DNA of 64,000 nucleotides from Microbaculum marinisediminis (GTDB taxonomy: Bacteria > Pseudomonadota > Alphaproteobacteria > Rhizobiales > Tepidamorphaceae), in assembly GCF_025397915.1 (NCBI RefSeq), contig NZ_JALIDZ010000001.1:496001-560000 (forward strand). Direction: 5' to 3'. The translations under genes were made by a program, and so were the position numbers. Below are positions 21,238 through 30,808 of this stretch, in pieces. The notes under the pieces were generated by a model. It searched no databases. It was not told where the DNA came from and saw nothing but the letters and a program-made list of their open reading frames with translations. Every line of letters starts with the position of its first letter. Position 1 is the stretch's first letter.

Positions 21238-21285
21238 ATGGTATCAGGTATCAACTAGCGAATATCACGGAATTCGAGGTACCTA

Positions 21286-21786
21286 TTGGCGACTTCGGCA
21301 CGAAAGCGGACACCGGACCGGGACATCCCCGATCTGGACCGGATCGACCGGCGCATCCTCGCCGCCCTGCAGTCGGAGGGGCGCATCACCAATCTGGAGC
21401 TCGCCGAGCGCATCGGCCTGTCGCCGACGGCGACGGCGGAACGGGTGAAGCGGCTCACCCGCGACGGCTTCATCCTCGGCTATTCGGCCCGTCTCGATCC
21501 GGCGAAGATCGCGCTCGGCCTGCTGGTCTTCGTCGAGGTGAAGCTCGACCGCACCACGCCCGAGGTGTTCGACGACTTCGCCGCCGCGGTGCGGCGGGCG
21601 CCGGAAGTGATCGAGTGCCACATGGTCGCCGGCGGCTTCGACTACCTCGTGAAGGCGCGGGTCGCCGACATGGCCGCCTACCGCCGTTTTCTGTCCGACG
21701 TGCTATTGTCGATGCCGGGCGTGCGCGAGACCCACACCTATGCGGTGATGGAGGAGGTGAAGGGCGACCCGATGCTGCCGATCTGA
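21286..21786 (+). CDS. putR: Lrp/AsnC-family regulator, probable PutR
   Basis: A 166-residue Lrp/AsnC protein: HTH in residues ~15-65 (DRIDRRILAALQSEGRITNLELAERIGLSPTATAERVKRL) and an AsnC ligand domain (EVIECHMVAGGFDYLVKARVADMAAYRRFL). No suitable ATG exists before the HTH; a TTG at 21286 with GAGGT six bases upstream is the likely start. It is divergent from putA, the arrangement seen for PutR activators of putA in alphaproteobacteria. The 48-bp gap must contain both promoters, so binding there could control both genes. Confidence 0.88.
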   Translation: MATSARKRTPDRDIPDLDRIDRRILAALQSEGRITNLELAERIGLSPTATAERVKRLTRDGFILGYSARLDPAKIALGLLVFVEVKLDRTTPEVFDDFAAAVRRAPEVIECHMVAGGFDYLVKARVADMAAYRRFLSDVLLSMPGVRETHTYAVMEEVKGDPMLPI

Positions 21787-21870
21787 GGCAAATGGTCCCG
21801 CCGGCCTACCGACCCGTTGGAAAAGCGCGCGCGGCGCCCCATTTCAAGGGACAGATATCGGGAGTGAACG

Positions 21871-22059
21871 ATGACCAAAGCGCCCGACAAGTCGAAACCG
21901 AAAGACGACCGCAAGGACAAGCTGCGGGAAGAGAAGAAGCACCTCAACGACGTGCTCGACGAGGCGCTCGAGGAAAGCTTCCCGGCCAGCGACGCGCCCG
22001 CGGTGGTCCGGCCCGGACACGGGATTCCGACGGACAGATCCAGGAGCGGCGGCGACTGA
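21871..22059 (+). CDS. Small conserved 'ESFPASD' protein
   Basis: A 62-residue, highly charged, probably disordered protein. Its core LDEALEESFPASDAPAVV matches a small family recurring in alphaproteobacteria with the motif ESFPASD; function unknown. Lysines dominate the N-terminal 30 residues. ATG 21871 follows a GGGAGTG ribosome site. No operon partner is evident. Confidence 0.7.
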   Translation: MTKAPDKSKPKDDRKDKLREEKKHLNDVLDEALEESFPASDAPAVVRPGHGIPTDRSRSGGD

Positions 22060-22170
22060 GGCCACCGCCAGAAACCGCCCGGCAAGTATCGCCGAAGGGC
22101 GGTCAGTGCTGGTTGCCGTTCTGACCGACCGGCACCGAGTGCATAAGCACGCGGCAGACGACCGGTTCCC

Positions 22171-22653
22171 TTACCTTGCGTCCGTCGCCCAGGACCCGAA
22201 GGGGTGTTCCGCCAGGTTCGCGTTGTAGAAGCGCCTGTCCCGGGTGATCTCGTCCCCGATCCAGTCGGGCAAGGCCGGCACGACATCCTCCGATGCCAGC
22301 TCGATCTCGGCCATCACCAGCCCGGCGTTCGCGCCCGAGAACACGTCGACGGTCAGATCGCCATCCTCGCACGGGATCGCGTAGCGGACCTTCTCGATGA
22401 TCTCGCCGACGCGCATGGCCAGCATCGCCTCGGCGTCGGCGACCGGGATCTCGTACTCGAACTCGTCGCGGCTCATGCCCGGCGTCGCCGACTTGATCGT
22501 CAGAAACGCTACGGCGTCGTCGGCGATGCGCACGCGGATCGCAGCCGCATCCGTCGCCGCGAGATAGGCCTGGCGCAGGCGCTTGCCCGCCCGCGCCTGC
22601 GCGCGCCAGCCATCGTTCGCGACCAGGAACTTCCGCTCGATTTCCTTGGGCAT
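22171..22653 (-). CDS. CYTH-domain protein, probable triphosphatase
   Basis: A 160-residue CYTH (triphosphate tunnel) protein. The signature EIERKFLV is at residues 4-11; conserved basic and acidic tunnel residues follow in IRVRIAD, FLTIKSAT, FEYEIP and VDVFSGANAGLVMAEIEL. Relatives hydrolyse inorganic tripolyphosphate or nucleoside triphosphates. ATG 22653 is chosen because the family signature begins there, although the frame is open to 22719. The next gene upstream on the same strand is PPK2 (94 bp away), so both enzymes may act on polyphosphate. Confidence 0.88.
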   Translation of the reverse strand: MPKEIERKFLVANDGWRAQARAGKRLRQAYLAATDAAAIRVRIADDAVAFLTIKSATPGMSRDEFEYEIPVADAEAMLAMRVGEIIEKVRYAIPCEDGDLTVDVFSGANAGLVMAEIELASEDVVPALPDWIGDEITRDRRFYNANLAEHPFGSWATDAR

Positions 22654-22747
22654 ATCCGGATTTCCCGATTTCGACAGGTCTTGCCCGCCCGGGCCGCCAG
22701 ACCGTCGCGGCCATGACACGCGTCAGCCGACCGGCGGCCGGGGCGTC

Positions 22748-23647
22748 TCAGTCGCCGCGATCGGCCAGGAACGCCGGCGCCGGCAGGACGATCTTTGGAT
22801 CGGGCGGACCGACGACCTTGACGTGCTTTTCCTTGTAGGGACACCGCGACAGCACCACGCGCAAGGCGTTCAGCCTCGTGCGCATCTTGTCGTTGGCGCG
22901 GATCACCGTCCAGGGCGCGTGTTCGGTATGGGTGCGCGACAGCAGCTCGTCCCGGGCCAGGGTATAGGAATCGAACTTCTCGATCGCCTGCAGGTCGATG
23001 GGCGACAGCTTCCACTGCTTGAGTGGATCGTGGCGGCGCTTGTGGAACCGCTTCATCTGCATCTCGCGGCCGATGTTCAGCCAGATCTTGATGAGGGTCA
23101 CGCCGTCGTCGACCAGCATGCGCTCGAGCTTGGGGACTTCGCGCAGGAAGTGCTCCGTCTGGTCCGGCGTACAGAAGTCCATGACGCGTTCGACGCCGGC
23201 ACGGTTGTACCAGGAGCGGTCGAACAGGGCGATGTCGCCCTGGGTCGGCAGGCGGCGGATATAGCGCTGGAAATACCACTCCCCGGCTTCCGTCGCGGTC
23301 GGCTTCGACAGCGCGACCACGTGGGCGTGGCGGGGATTGAGGTGCTGGGTGAAGCGGGAGATGGTGCCGCCCTTGCCGGCGGCGTCGCGTCCCTCGAAAA
23401 GGACCACGAGACGCGTTTCGGTATCGCGGATATGGGCCTGCAACTTCAGGAGCTCGATCTGCAGGAGACGAAGCTGGTCTTCATAGTCGTCCCGGTCCAT
23501 CCGCTCCTCGTAGGGGAACCCGCCCGAAGGAAGCGCGCCGTCGTCGATCCACTCCGGCAGATCGGGATCGTCGAGATCGAATCGCCGCTTGGCGGATTTG
23601 CGCCGCGATTTTCCGTTCGCGTCCTTCTTGCCCATTCGCTGTCTCAC
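22748..23647 (-). CDS. ppk2: Polyphosphate kinase 2
   Basis: A 299-residue one-domain PPK2, which moves phosphate between polyphosphate and nucleotides. Walker A is GRDAAGKGG (86-94), Walker B and lid are DRSWYNRAGVERVM and KIWLNIGREMQMKRFHKR, with the family's LPTQGDIALFDR. A basic 25-residue N-terminal extension precedes. The start is either GTG 23647 or ATG 23635 (MGKKDANGKS); the latter has GTGAG seven bases upstream, so the protein may be 295 residues. It is divergent from phoR, next to the phosphate operon. Donor/acceptor preference (ADP versus AMP) cannot be assigned reliably. Confidence 0.93.
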   Translation of the reverse strand: MRQRMGKKDANGKSRRKSAKRRFDLDDPDLPEWIDDGALPSGGFPYEERMDRDDYEDQLRLLQIELLKLQAHIRDTETRLVVLFEGRDAAGKGGTISRFTQHLNPRHAHVVALSKPTATEAGEWYFQRYIRRLPTQGDIALFDRSWYNRAGVERVMDFCTPDQTEHFLREVPKLERMLVDDGVTLIKIWLNIGREMQMKRFHKRRHDPLKQWKLSPIDLQAIEKFDSYTLARDELLSRTHTEHAPWTVIRANDKMRTRLNALRVVLSRCPYKEKHVKVVGPPDPKIVLPAPAFLADRGD

Positions 23648-23879
23648 TCCCGGTTCGATCGATGGCGCCCTTTTCCGGTGCCATCGCGGCTGCGGAGCAG
23701 ACTACCATCGCCGCTACAGGAGTCGACCAATCCGGGAAATCGCGGATAAGCCGACGGTTGGCGTTCGGCCGCGCAGGCGATATGGGGATGACAGCCGGCT
23801 TCAGTGAGGCGGCGACGGTCGGCGGCGGTCGGCCGCGCCGCACATCCCATCGGGTGACGAAGGTTTGTCCGCACGCGAT

Positions 23880-25211
23880 ATGTCAGGTCCCAAGACGATG
23901 CTGCTCGCCCTCGCGCGGCGGGCCGATGCCGCGCGCGTGGCCCTCGTCGTCGCGGCCCTTGTCGTCGCGGGCTTCTGGATCATCGCCGACGTCGCTCCCG
24001 CGACTGCCGCGTTGGGCCTGGCGGCGATCTGGGTAGCGATCCTGGCCAGTCCGATGGCGAGCACGGTGCCAGCGGCATCGCCGCTGCGACGCGCCAGCGC
24101 CGGCGGCGATCCGCTGGCGGTCTACGCGGCGGTCACGGACGGCCTGCCCGACCCCTGTTTCCTGATCGACGCGAAGGGCTTGGTCCGCTTCAAGAACACG
24201 GCGGCCGACGCGCTGTTCGGCGGGGTCGAGGTCGGTCGCCCCATCAGCTTCCTGTTGCGGGCGCCCGAGATCGGCGAGGCGATCCAGCGGGCGCAGAAGA
24301 CCGGCAGTCCGGCCAAGGTCACGGTCTTCGAGCGCGTCCCCGCGGACCGTTGGTTCGAGGTGCGTGTCAGCCCGCTCGGCCCGATCCGCGGCGGGAAACC
24401 GGACAAGGCCCCGGTTTTCCTGGTCCTCCTTCGCGACCTCACGGAAGCGCAGCGCGTCGAGCGCATGCGCGTCGACTTCGTCGCCAATGCCAGCCACGAA
24501 CTGCGCACGCCGCTCGCCTCGGTGATCGGCTTCATCGAAACCCTGCAGGGCCCGGCCCGCAACGATGCGCAGGCGCATGACCGGTTCCTCGACATCATGG
24601 CCGAACAGGCCCGGCGCATGTCGCGGCTGATCGACGACCTGATGTCGCTCAGCCGGATCGAACTGAAGGCGCATGTGCGACCGGAAACCGTCATCGACGT
24701 CGCGCCGATCCTCGAGCACGTCGCCGACGCCATGCAGCCGCTCGCCATCGATAGCGGCGTGGCGGTGACGCTGGACATCAAGGACCGGCCGCTGATGGCG
24801 GTCGGCGACCGCGACGAGCTGGCCCAGGTCTTCCAGAACCTCGTCCACAACGCCATCAAGTACGGGCAATCGGGCGGCCGGGTCGCGGTCACGGCCACGC
24901 TCGGTCCCGGCCAGTCGGGACGGGCGCGGCGGATCGCCGTGAGCGTGCGCGACTGGGGCGCGGGCATCGCACCGGAACACCTGCCACGCCTGACGGAACG
25001 GTTCTACCGGGTCGATACCGCGTCCAGCCGCGAGAAGGGCGGCACGGGGCTGGGGCTGGCGATCGTCAAGCACATCCTCAATCGCCACCGGGCGCAGCTC
25101 AACATCGACAGCAAGCCCGGCGAAGGCGCCGCCTTCACTGTCACGCTGGACTGCGTGGAAACCGTCGCGAAACCCGCAAACCCACAGCCCGGAAAGGCGA
25201 AAAAACAATAA
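23880..25211 (+). CDS. phoR: Phosphate regulon sensor histidine kinase
   Basis: A 443-residue membrane histidine kinase that phosphorylates PhoB. Two hydrophobic segments (residues ~18-36 and ~42-60), a PAS domain (DGLPDPCFLIDAKGLVRFKN), phosphoacceptor His206 in NASHELRTPL, and an ATPase domain with N box (QVFQNLVHNAIKYG), G1 (DWGAGI) and G2 (EKGGTGLGLAIVKHI). The frame is open to a TTG at 23865; ATG 23880 is preferred, without strong ribosome-site support for either. It heads the pst-phoU-phoB series. Confidence 0.93.
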   Translation: MSGPKTMLLALARRADAARVALVVAALVVAGFWIIADVAPATAALGLAAIWVAILASPMASTVPAASPLRRASAGGDPLAVYAAVTDGLPDPCFLIDAKGLVRFKNTAADALFGGVEVGRPISFLLRAPEIGEAIQRAQKTGSPAKVTVFERVPADRWFEVRVSPLGPIRGGKPDKAPVFLVLLRDLTEAQRVERMRVDFVANASHELRTPLASVIGFIETLQGPARNDAQAHDRFLDIMAEQARRMSRLIDDLMSLSRIELKAHVRPETVIDVAPILEHVADAMQPLAIDSGVAVTLDIKDRPLMAVGDRDELAQVFQNLVHNAIKYGQSGGRVAVTATLGPGQSGRARRIAVSVRDWGAGIAPEHLPRLTERFYRVDTASSREKGGTGLGLAIVKHILNRHRAQLNIDSKPGEGAAFTVTLDCVETVAKPANPQPGKAKKQ

Positions 25212-25227
25212 TTTTCAGACACTTATT

Positions 25228-25256
25228 TTGTCATTGAGACGTCATCCGGCTGTCGT
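25228..25256 (+). promoter_or_regulatory. Pho box: three 11-bp-phased half-sites
   Basis: TTGTCAT (25228-25234), ACGTCAT (25239-25245) and CTGTCGT (25250-25256) start exactly 11 bp apart and match the PhoB half-site CTGTCAT at 5-6 of 7 positions. They lie between phoR and pstS, about 120 bp upstream of the pstS start. This gives two overlapping Pho-box units and explains PhoB control of the pst operon. Confidence 0.82.
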
Positions 25257-25374
25257 AGAAGGATCGCAACGGACTCCTAGATTGCACGCGGGATGCGGTC
25301 GCCAATCGGCTGCGGACCGCTCCATCCGCGGGCTCGCCCGCGACTCAATTCCGATCCTGACAGGGAGTGTCATC

Positions 25375-26412
25375 GTGAAAACCACCTCTTTCGCCAGTCT
25401 CGCCGCGGCAGCGGCGATGGCGGCCATCGTCGCCACGCCCGCTTCGGCGCGCGATCAGATCCGCATCGTCGGCTCCTCGACGGTGTTCCCCTTCACCCAG
25501 GCGGTCGCCGAGCAGTTCGCCAACATGACCGGCAAGCCGGCTCCGGTCGTCGAATCCACCGGCACCGGCGGCGGCATGAAGATCTTCTGCTCCGGCGTCG
25601 GCCCCGACAATCCGGACATCACCGGCGCCTCGCGTGCCATGAAGGAATCCGAGTACAAGGCGTGCAAGGACGCCGGCGTCGACAGCGTCACCGAGGTCCT
25701 GCTCGGCTACGACGGCATCGCGTTCGCCAATTCGCGCGAGGGTGCCTCCATCGACGTCACCCGCGCGCAGCTGTTCCAGGCGCTGGCTTCCGAGGTCGAG
25801 GTCGACGGCAAGATCGTCGCCAACCCGTACAAGAAGTGGTCGGACATCGACGCGTCGCTGCCGGACATCGAGATCACCGTGTTCGGCCCGCCGCCCACCT
25901 CGGGCACGCGCGACGCCTGGGTCGAGCTCGTGATGGAAGAGGGCTGCGAGGCGTTCCCGGCCATCGAGGCCCTGGACAAGGACAAGAAGAAGGAAGTCTG
26001 CGCGCGCATGCGTCAGGACGGTCCCTTCGTCGAGGCTGGTGAGAACGACAACCTCATCGTGCAGCGCCTGAACGCCGACGCCAACGCCTTCGGCATCTTC
26101 GGCTTCTCGTTCCTGTACGAGAACCAGGACACGCTGAAGGGCGAGAAGATCAACGGCGTCGTGCCGTCGATCGACACCATCGCCGACGGCTCCTATCCGG
26201 TTTCGCGTCCGCTGTTCTTCTACATCAAGAACGCGCATCGCGGCGTCATCGACGGCCTCGACGAGTTCATCACCGAGTACGTCTCCGAGGCCGCCATGGG
26301 CGACGGCGGCTACCTCACCGAGCGCGGCCTGATCCCGCTCTCCGAGGAGAAGCGCGAAGACGTCCGCTCGAAGGCCGAGAACGGCACGCCGATGGACCGC
26401 TTCGGCAGCTGA
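25375..26412 (+). CDS. pstS: Phosphate ABC transporter, periplasmic binding protein
   Basis: A 345-residue periplasmic phosphate-binding protein with signal peptide MKTTSFASLAAAAAMAAIVA... cleaved after PASA. The phosphate loop is visible as IRIVGSSTVFPFTQAVAEQF, VESTGTGGGMKIFC, DITGASRAMK and GPPPTSGTRDAWVEL. Translation starts at GTG 25375 after an AGGGAG site; starting further upstream would destroy the leader. A GC-rich hairpin follows the gene. Confidence 0.96.
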   Translation: MKTTSFASLAAAAAMAAIVATPASARDQIRIVGSSTVFPFTQAVAEQFANMTGKPAPVVESTGTGGGMKIFCSGVGPDNPDITGASRAMKESEYKACKDAGVDSVTEVLLGYDGIAFANSREGASIDVTRAQLFQALASEVEVDGKIVANPYKKWSDIDASLPDIEITVFGPPPTSGTRDAWVELVMEEGCEAFPAIEALDKDKKKEVCARMRQDGPFVEAGENDNLIVQRLNADANAFGIFGFSFLYENQDTLKGEKINGVVPSIDTIADGSYPVSRPLFFYIKNAHRGVIDGLDEFITEYVSEAAMGDGGYLTERGLIPLSEEKREDVRSKAENGTPMDRFGS

Positions 26413-26429
26413 TCGCCGAACACACCCCT

Positions 26430-26458
26430 CCCGCGCCGCCCATCAGCGGCGGCGCGGG
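26430..26458 (+). promoter_or_regulatory. Intercistronic hairpin between pstS and pstC
   Basis: An 11-bp perfect stem (CCCGCGCCGCC at 26430-26440 with GGCGGCGCGGG at 26448-26458), 7-nt loop, with no following T-run. Placed 18 bp after pstS, it probably stabilises pstS mRNA or attenuates read-through, so that the binding protein is made in excess of the permease. Confidence 0.6.
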
Positions 26459-26512
26459 ACACCACCTGCCCGAAAACCCCGGCGGCAGACCGGGTCTGAC
26501 GGAGAGAGCGTC

Positions 26513-27892
26513 GTGGCTGGTTATGCATTCCTCCTGATCCTCCTGCTGTCGATCGTCGGCTACTATGTCGGCCGGTCGGCGGGAAACCGGTTCGTCACGG
26601 CTCAGGGACGCGACGTCCATTCCCTGCCCGGCTATCACGGCGCCTTCGTCGCCGTCTGGATCGGCGTCCCCGCCTTCATCCTGGTCCTGCTCTGGCTGCT
26701 GCTGCAGGGACCGGTGATCGACGCGATGCTGCTGTCGAGCCTGCCGGCCGGGTATGTCGACTCGGATACCGGCTCGCGCGCCGCTCTCGTCCTGTCCGAG
26801 ATCAAGAACGTCGCCGCCGGCCGACTTTTCGGTGAACCGAGCGACGAGGTGCGGCATGCCGCGGACCTCTACAATCGCTGGGAGGCGATCGCACGCTGGG
26901 CCATGCTGGTGTCGGCGCTCGCCGCGATGATCGTGGCCCTGGTGATCGCCCGCGCGAAGCTGGGCCCCCGGTTCCGTGCCCGCAACAATTTCGAGTTCGT
27001 CGTCTCCGCCCTGATGATCTTCTGCTCGCTGGTCGCGATCGCCACCACCGTCGGCATCATCGCCTCGCTCGTGTTCGAGGCGTGGGCATTCTTCAAGCAC
27101 GTCCCCATCAACGAATTCCTGTTCGGGCTGCGCTGGGAACCGCAGATCGCCCTGCGCGCCGACCAGGTCGCCGGCAAGGGCGCCTTCGGGGCGATCCCGG
27201 TGTTCACCGGCACGCTGCTCATCGCCTTCATCGCCATGCTGGTGGCGACCCCGATCGGCATCTTCACCGCGATCTATCTGGTCGAGTACGCCAGCGACCG
27301 GGTGCGCGCCACGGTGAAGCCGATCATGGAGATCCTGGCCGGCATCCCGACCGTCGTCTACGGCTTCTTCGCCGTGCTGATCGTCGCCCCGGCCGTCCGC
27401 GACACCGGCTCGGTGCTGGGGATCGCGGTCTCGCCCAACAGCGCGCTGGCCGCCGGCGCGGTCATGGGCATCATGATCATTCCGTTCATCTCGTCGCTGT
27501 CCGACGACGCGCTGAAAGCGGTGCCGCGGACGATGAGCGACGGCTCGCTTGCGCTCGGCGCGACGCGCGCGGAGACAATGACCAAGGTGATGCTCCCGGC
27601 CGCCATCCCCGGGATCATGGGCGGCGTCCTGCTCGCCATGAGCCGCGCCATCGGCGAAACCATGATCGTGGTGATGGCCGCCGGCCTGATCGCCTCGCTG
27701 ACCCTCAATCCGATCGACTCGGTGACCACCGTCACGGTTCAGATCGTCACGCTGCTGGTCGGCGACACCGAATTCGACAGTCCGAAGACACTCGCCGCCT
27801 TCGCGCTCGGCCTCGTCCTGTTCGTCGTCACGCTCTGCCTCAACATCATCGCCCTTCGGATCGTCCAGAAATACCGGGAGCAGTACGAATGA
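26513..27892 (+). CDS. pstC: Phosphate ABC transporter permease PstC
   Basis: A 459-residue inner-membrane permease. Transmembrane helices include AYAFLLILLLSIVGYYVG at the N-terminus and a C-terminal set containing the permease loop (DDALKAVPRTMSDGSLALGATRAETMTKVMLPAAIPGIMGG). The ~150-residue N-terminal extension compared with E. coli PstC is normal for the alphaproteobacterial form. GTG 26513 follows GGAGAG. It overlaps pstA by four bases (ATGA). Confidence 0.95.
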   Translation: MAGYAFLLILLLSIVGYYVGRSAGNRFVTAQGRDVHSLPGYHGAFVAVWIGVPAFILVLLWLLLQGPVIDAMLLSSLPAGYVDSDTGSRAALVLSEIKNVAAGRLFGEPSDEVRHAADLYNRWEAIARWAMLVSALAAMIVALVIARAKLGPRFRARNNFEFVVSALMIFCSLVAIATTVGIIASLVFEAWAFFKHVPINEFLFGLRWEPQIALRADQVAGKGAFGAIPVFTGTLLIAFIAMLVATPIGIFTAIYLVEYASDRVRATVKPIMEILAGIPTVVYGFFAVLIVAPAVRDTGSVLGIAVSPNSALAAGAVMGIMIIPFISSLSDDALKAVPRTMSDGSLALGATRAETMTKVMLPAAIPGIMGGVLLAMSRAIGETMIVVMAAGLIASLTLNPIDSVTTVTVQIVTLLVGDTEFDSPKTLAAFALGLVLFVVTLCLNIIALRIVQKYREQYE

Positions 27893-29181
27893 GTACCGCC
27901 GACATGACCCTGCCCGCGAAATTCGACTGGTCCAGCGAAGCCGCCACGGCGCGGCGCAAGCGGCGCCACCGAGCCGACCGCCGGCTACGCCGGCTGGGCA
28001 TCGGCGCGATCGTGATCGCCATCGGCCTGCTGAGCATCCTCATCACGTCGCTGGCGGCGACGGGCTACCGCGCCTTCGTGCAGACGATGGTGACCGTGCC
28101 GGTCTATATCGACCCACAATTCGTGAAGGAGGACGATCCGGCGAAGGGCAACTATCGCGCGATCGTCAAGGGCACGCTGGCCAGCCTGTTCCCGGACGTG
28201 ACCAGCCCGGGCGAGCAGCGCGCGCTCGGCCAGCTGCTGACCAACAACACGCAGTTCTTCATCCGCGACCGGGTCGTCGCCGATCCCTCGATCATCGGCA
28301 AGACGATCGAGATGACGGTGCCCGTCTCCGATCCGTTCGATCAGCTTGAGAAGGGCGTGCTGTCGCGCTCGCTGCCGGAAAACCAGCGCAAGATCAACGA
28401 TATGCAGATCGGCTGGTTCGACGCGCTGGCGGCGGAAGGCCGGATCTCGACGCCGTTCAACTGGGGGCTGTTCTTCAATTCCGACAGCCGCTTCCCGGAA
28501 CTCGCCGGGCTCGCCGGCGCGATCGTCGGATCGCTCTACGCCCTGCTGGTCTGCTTCCTGATCTCCTTCCCCGTCGGCATCGCCGCGGCGGTCTATCTGG
28601 AGGAGTTCGCGCCGAAGAACAAATGGACGGACCTGATCGAGGTGAACATCAACAACCTCGCCGCCGTGCCCTCCATCGTGTTCGGCCTGCTGGGCCTGGC
28701 GGTGTTCCTCAACTTCTTCGGGCTGCCCCGCTCGGCGCCGCTGGTCGGCGGCATGGTGCTGTCGCTGATGACGCTGCCGACGATCATCATCGTCACCCGT
28801 GCCTCGCTGAAGGCGGTGCCGCCGTCGATCCGCGAGGGCGCGCTCGGCATGGGCGCCTCGCGTCACCAGGTGATCGCGCATCACGTGCTGCCGCTCGCCC
28901 TGCCCGGCATCCTGACCGGCACGATCATCGGCCTAGCACAGGCACTCGGCGAAACGGCGCCGCTGCTGCTGATCGGCATGAACGCCTTCATCACCTCGCC
29001 TCCGGGCGGGCTCATGGACGCCTCCACCGCCCTGCCGACGCAGATCTTCATCTGGGCCGACAGTCCGGAACGCGGCTTCGTCGACCGAACGTCGGCCGCG
29101 ATCCTGGTTCTGCTGGGCTTCCTCATCCTCATGAACATCACAGCCATCTTCCTGCGTCAGCGCCTCGAGCGGACGTGGTAG
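27889..29181 (+). CDS. pstA: Phosphate ABC transporter permease PstA
   Basis: A 430-residue inner-membrane permease, partner of PstC. Long N-terminal cytoplasmic segment, first helix around [20 protein letters not shown], a large periplasmic domain (residues ~65-195) found in the alphaproteobacterial form, then five helices with the EAA-type loop ([39 protein letters not shown]). Its ATG at 27889 overlaps the pstC stop, indicating coupling. Confidence 0.95.
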   Translation: MSTADMTLPAKFDWSSEAATARRKRRHRADRRLRRLGIGAIVIAIGLLSILITSLAATGYRAFVQTMVTVPVYIDPQFVKEDDPAKGNYRAIVKGTLASLFPDVTSPGEQRALGQLLTNNTQFFIRDRVVADPSIIGKTIEMTVPVSDPFDQLEKGVLSRSLPENQRKINDMQIGWFDALAAEGRISTPFNWGLFFNSDSRFPELAGLAGAIVGSLYALLVCFLISFPVGIAAAVYLEEFAPKNKWTDLIEVNINNLAAVPSIVFGLLGLAVFLNFFGLPRSAPLVGGMVLSLMTLPTIIIVTRASLKAVPPSIREGALGMGASRHQVIAHHVLPLALPGILTGTIIGLAQALGETAPLLLIGMNAFITSPPGGLMDASTALPTQIFIWADSPERGFVDRTSAAILVLLGFLILMNITAIFLRQRLERTW

Positions 29182-29198
29182 GGCAAGGAGCACGACCC

Positions 29199-30026
29199 AT
29201 GACCGACGCTGCGATCGCAGAGACGCCGACGCCTGCCGGGACGATCGTCGTCGACGACCCGAACATGAACCCGATCCGCGTATCGGCGAAGAACACCAAC
29301 GTGTTCTACGGCGCGAAACAGGCCCTGTTCGACGTCTCCATCGACATCGCCGAGCGCTCGGTGACGGCGCTGATCGGCCCGTCGGGCTGCGGCAAGTCGA
29401 CCTTCCTGCGCTGCCTCAACCGCATGAACGACACCATCGAGAGCTGCCGCGTCACCGGCGACATCACGCTGGACGGCCGCGACATCTACGACCCCTCACT
29501 CGACGTGGTGGAGCTGCGCGCGCGCGTCGGCATGGTGTTCCAGAAGCCCAACCCGTTCCCGAAGTCGATTTACGAGAACATCGCCTACGGCCCGCGCATC
29601 CACGGCCTTGCGCGCGGCAAGGCGGAGATGGACGCGATCGTGGAGACCAGCCTGCGCAAGGCTGGCCTGTGGGAAGAGGTCAAGGACCGGCTCAACGAGC
29701 CGGGCACCGGCCTGTCGGGCGGCCAGCAGCAGCGCCTGTGCATCGCGCGCGCCATCGCCGTCAGCCCGGAAGTGATCCTGATGGACGAACCGTGCTCGGC
29801 GCTCGACCCGATCGCCACGGCCAAGGTCGAGGAGCTGATCGACGAGCTGAAGGAGAACTTCTGCATCGTCATCGTGACGCACTCGATGCAGCAGGCCGCC
29901 CGCGTGTCGCAGCGCACCGCCTTCTTCCATCTCGGCATCCTCGTGGAGGTCGGCCCGACCGAGCACATCTTCACGAACCCGAAAGACCAGCGCACCCACG
30001 ACTACATCACCGGCCGCTTCGGCTGA
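29199..30026 (+). CDS. pstB: Phosphate ABC transporter ATP-binding protein
   Basis: A 275-residue ABC ATPase that powers PstSCA. Walker [10 protein letters not shown] (60-68), signature [16 protein letters not shown], Walker [14 protein letters not shown], switch His in VTHSMQQA. The PstB-specific [10 protein letters not shown] and [26 protein letters not shown] are present. It starts 17 bp after pstA. Confidence 0.97.
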   Translation: MTDAAIAETPTPAGTIVVDDPNMNPIRVSAKNTNVFYGAKQALFDVSIDIAERSVTALIGPSGCGKSTFLRCLNRMNDTIESCRVTGDITLDGRDIYDPSLDVVELRARVGMVFQKPNPFPKSIYENIAYGPRIHGLARGKAEMDAIVETSLRKAGLWEEVKDRLNEPGTGLSGGQQQRLCIARAIAVSPEVILMDEPCSALDPIATAKVEELIDELKENFCIVIVTHSMQQAARVSQRTAFFHLGILVEVGPTEHIFTNPKDQRTHDYITGRFG

Positions 30027-30066
30027 TCCAACGACAGGCCACGGACGACCGGCCGAGGAGAATGAC

Positions 30067-30789
30067 ATGACGGAACATATCGTTTCCTCCTACGACGAAG
30101 AGCTGAAGAACCTCGCCGTCAAACTGACGCGGATGGGCGGCCTCGCCGAGAAGCTGCTGACCGACTCGATCGTCGCGCTGCACACCAGCGACCAGGACCT
30201 GGCGCTGCGGACCATCGAGGCGGACGAGCAGATCGACGAGCTGGAGCACGAGGTCGAGGAGGCCGCGATCCTGATGATCGCCAAGCGCCAGCCGATGGCC
30301 GTCGACCTGCGCGAGATCATTGCCGCGATCAAGATCTCGTCCGAGCTCGAGCGCATCGGCGACATGGCCAAGAACATCGCCAAGCGGGCGGTGGCGATCC
30401 AGTCGGAGATCATCGCGCAGCGGGCGATCCTCGGCATCGACCACATGAGCCGGATCGCCTCGGAGCAGCTCAAGGACGTTCTCGACAGCTTCGCCCAGCG
30501 CGACGTCGACAAGGCGATGGCGGTGTGGCACCGCGATTCCGAGATCGACGCGATGTACACCTCGATCTTCCGCGAACTCCTCACCTATATGATGGAGGAC
30601 CCGCGCTCGATCACCTATTCGACGCACCTGCTGTTCGCGGCGAAGAACATCGAGCGGATCGGCGATCACGCCACCAATATCGCCGAGATGGTGTTCTACC
30701 TGGTGAAGGGCGAGCCGCTGCGCGAGCAGCGCCCGAAGGGAGACACATCGAGCTTCACGCCGGCGGACTATCCGCAGAGCGACGACTGA
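30067..30789 (+). CDS. phoU: Phosphate signalling regulator PhoU
   Basis: A 240-residue all-helical protein with two PhoU repeats; each carries the metal-binding E(x)xxD pattern (LERIGDMAKNIAKRA and IERIGDHATNIAEMV). PhoU links the Pst transporter to PhoR and represses the regulon when phosphate is ample. A GAGGAG ribosome site precedes ATG 30067. Confidence 0.96.
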   Translation: MTEHIVSSYDEELKNLAVKLTRMGGLAEKLLTDSIVALHTSDQDLALRTIEADEQIDELEHEVEEAAILMIAKRQPMAVDLREIIAAIKISSELERIGDMAKNIAKRAVAIQSEIIAQRAILGIDHMSRIASEQLKDVLDSFAQRDVDKAMAVWHRDSEIDAMYTSIFRELLTYMMEDPRSITYSTHLLFAAKNIERIGDHATNIAEMVFYLVKGEPLREQRPKGDTSSFTPADYPQSDD

Positions 30790-30808
30790 GGAACCGAAGG
30801 GCCGGACG

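Noticed and set aside
18139-21258. A 1039-codon open frame opposite putA
   Set aside because: It is the antisense reading of putA with no recognisable motif; putA itself is fully supported.
23788-23794. A full Pho box for ppk2/phoR
   Set aside because: Only one half-site (ATGACAG) matches; the positions 11 bp either side do not, so it is not listed as a feature.
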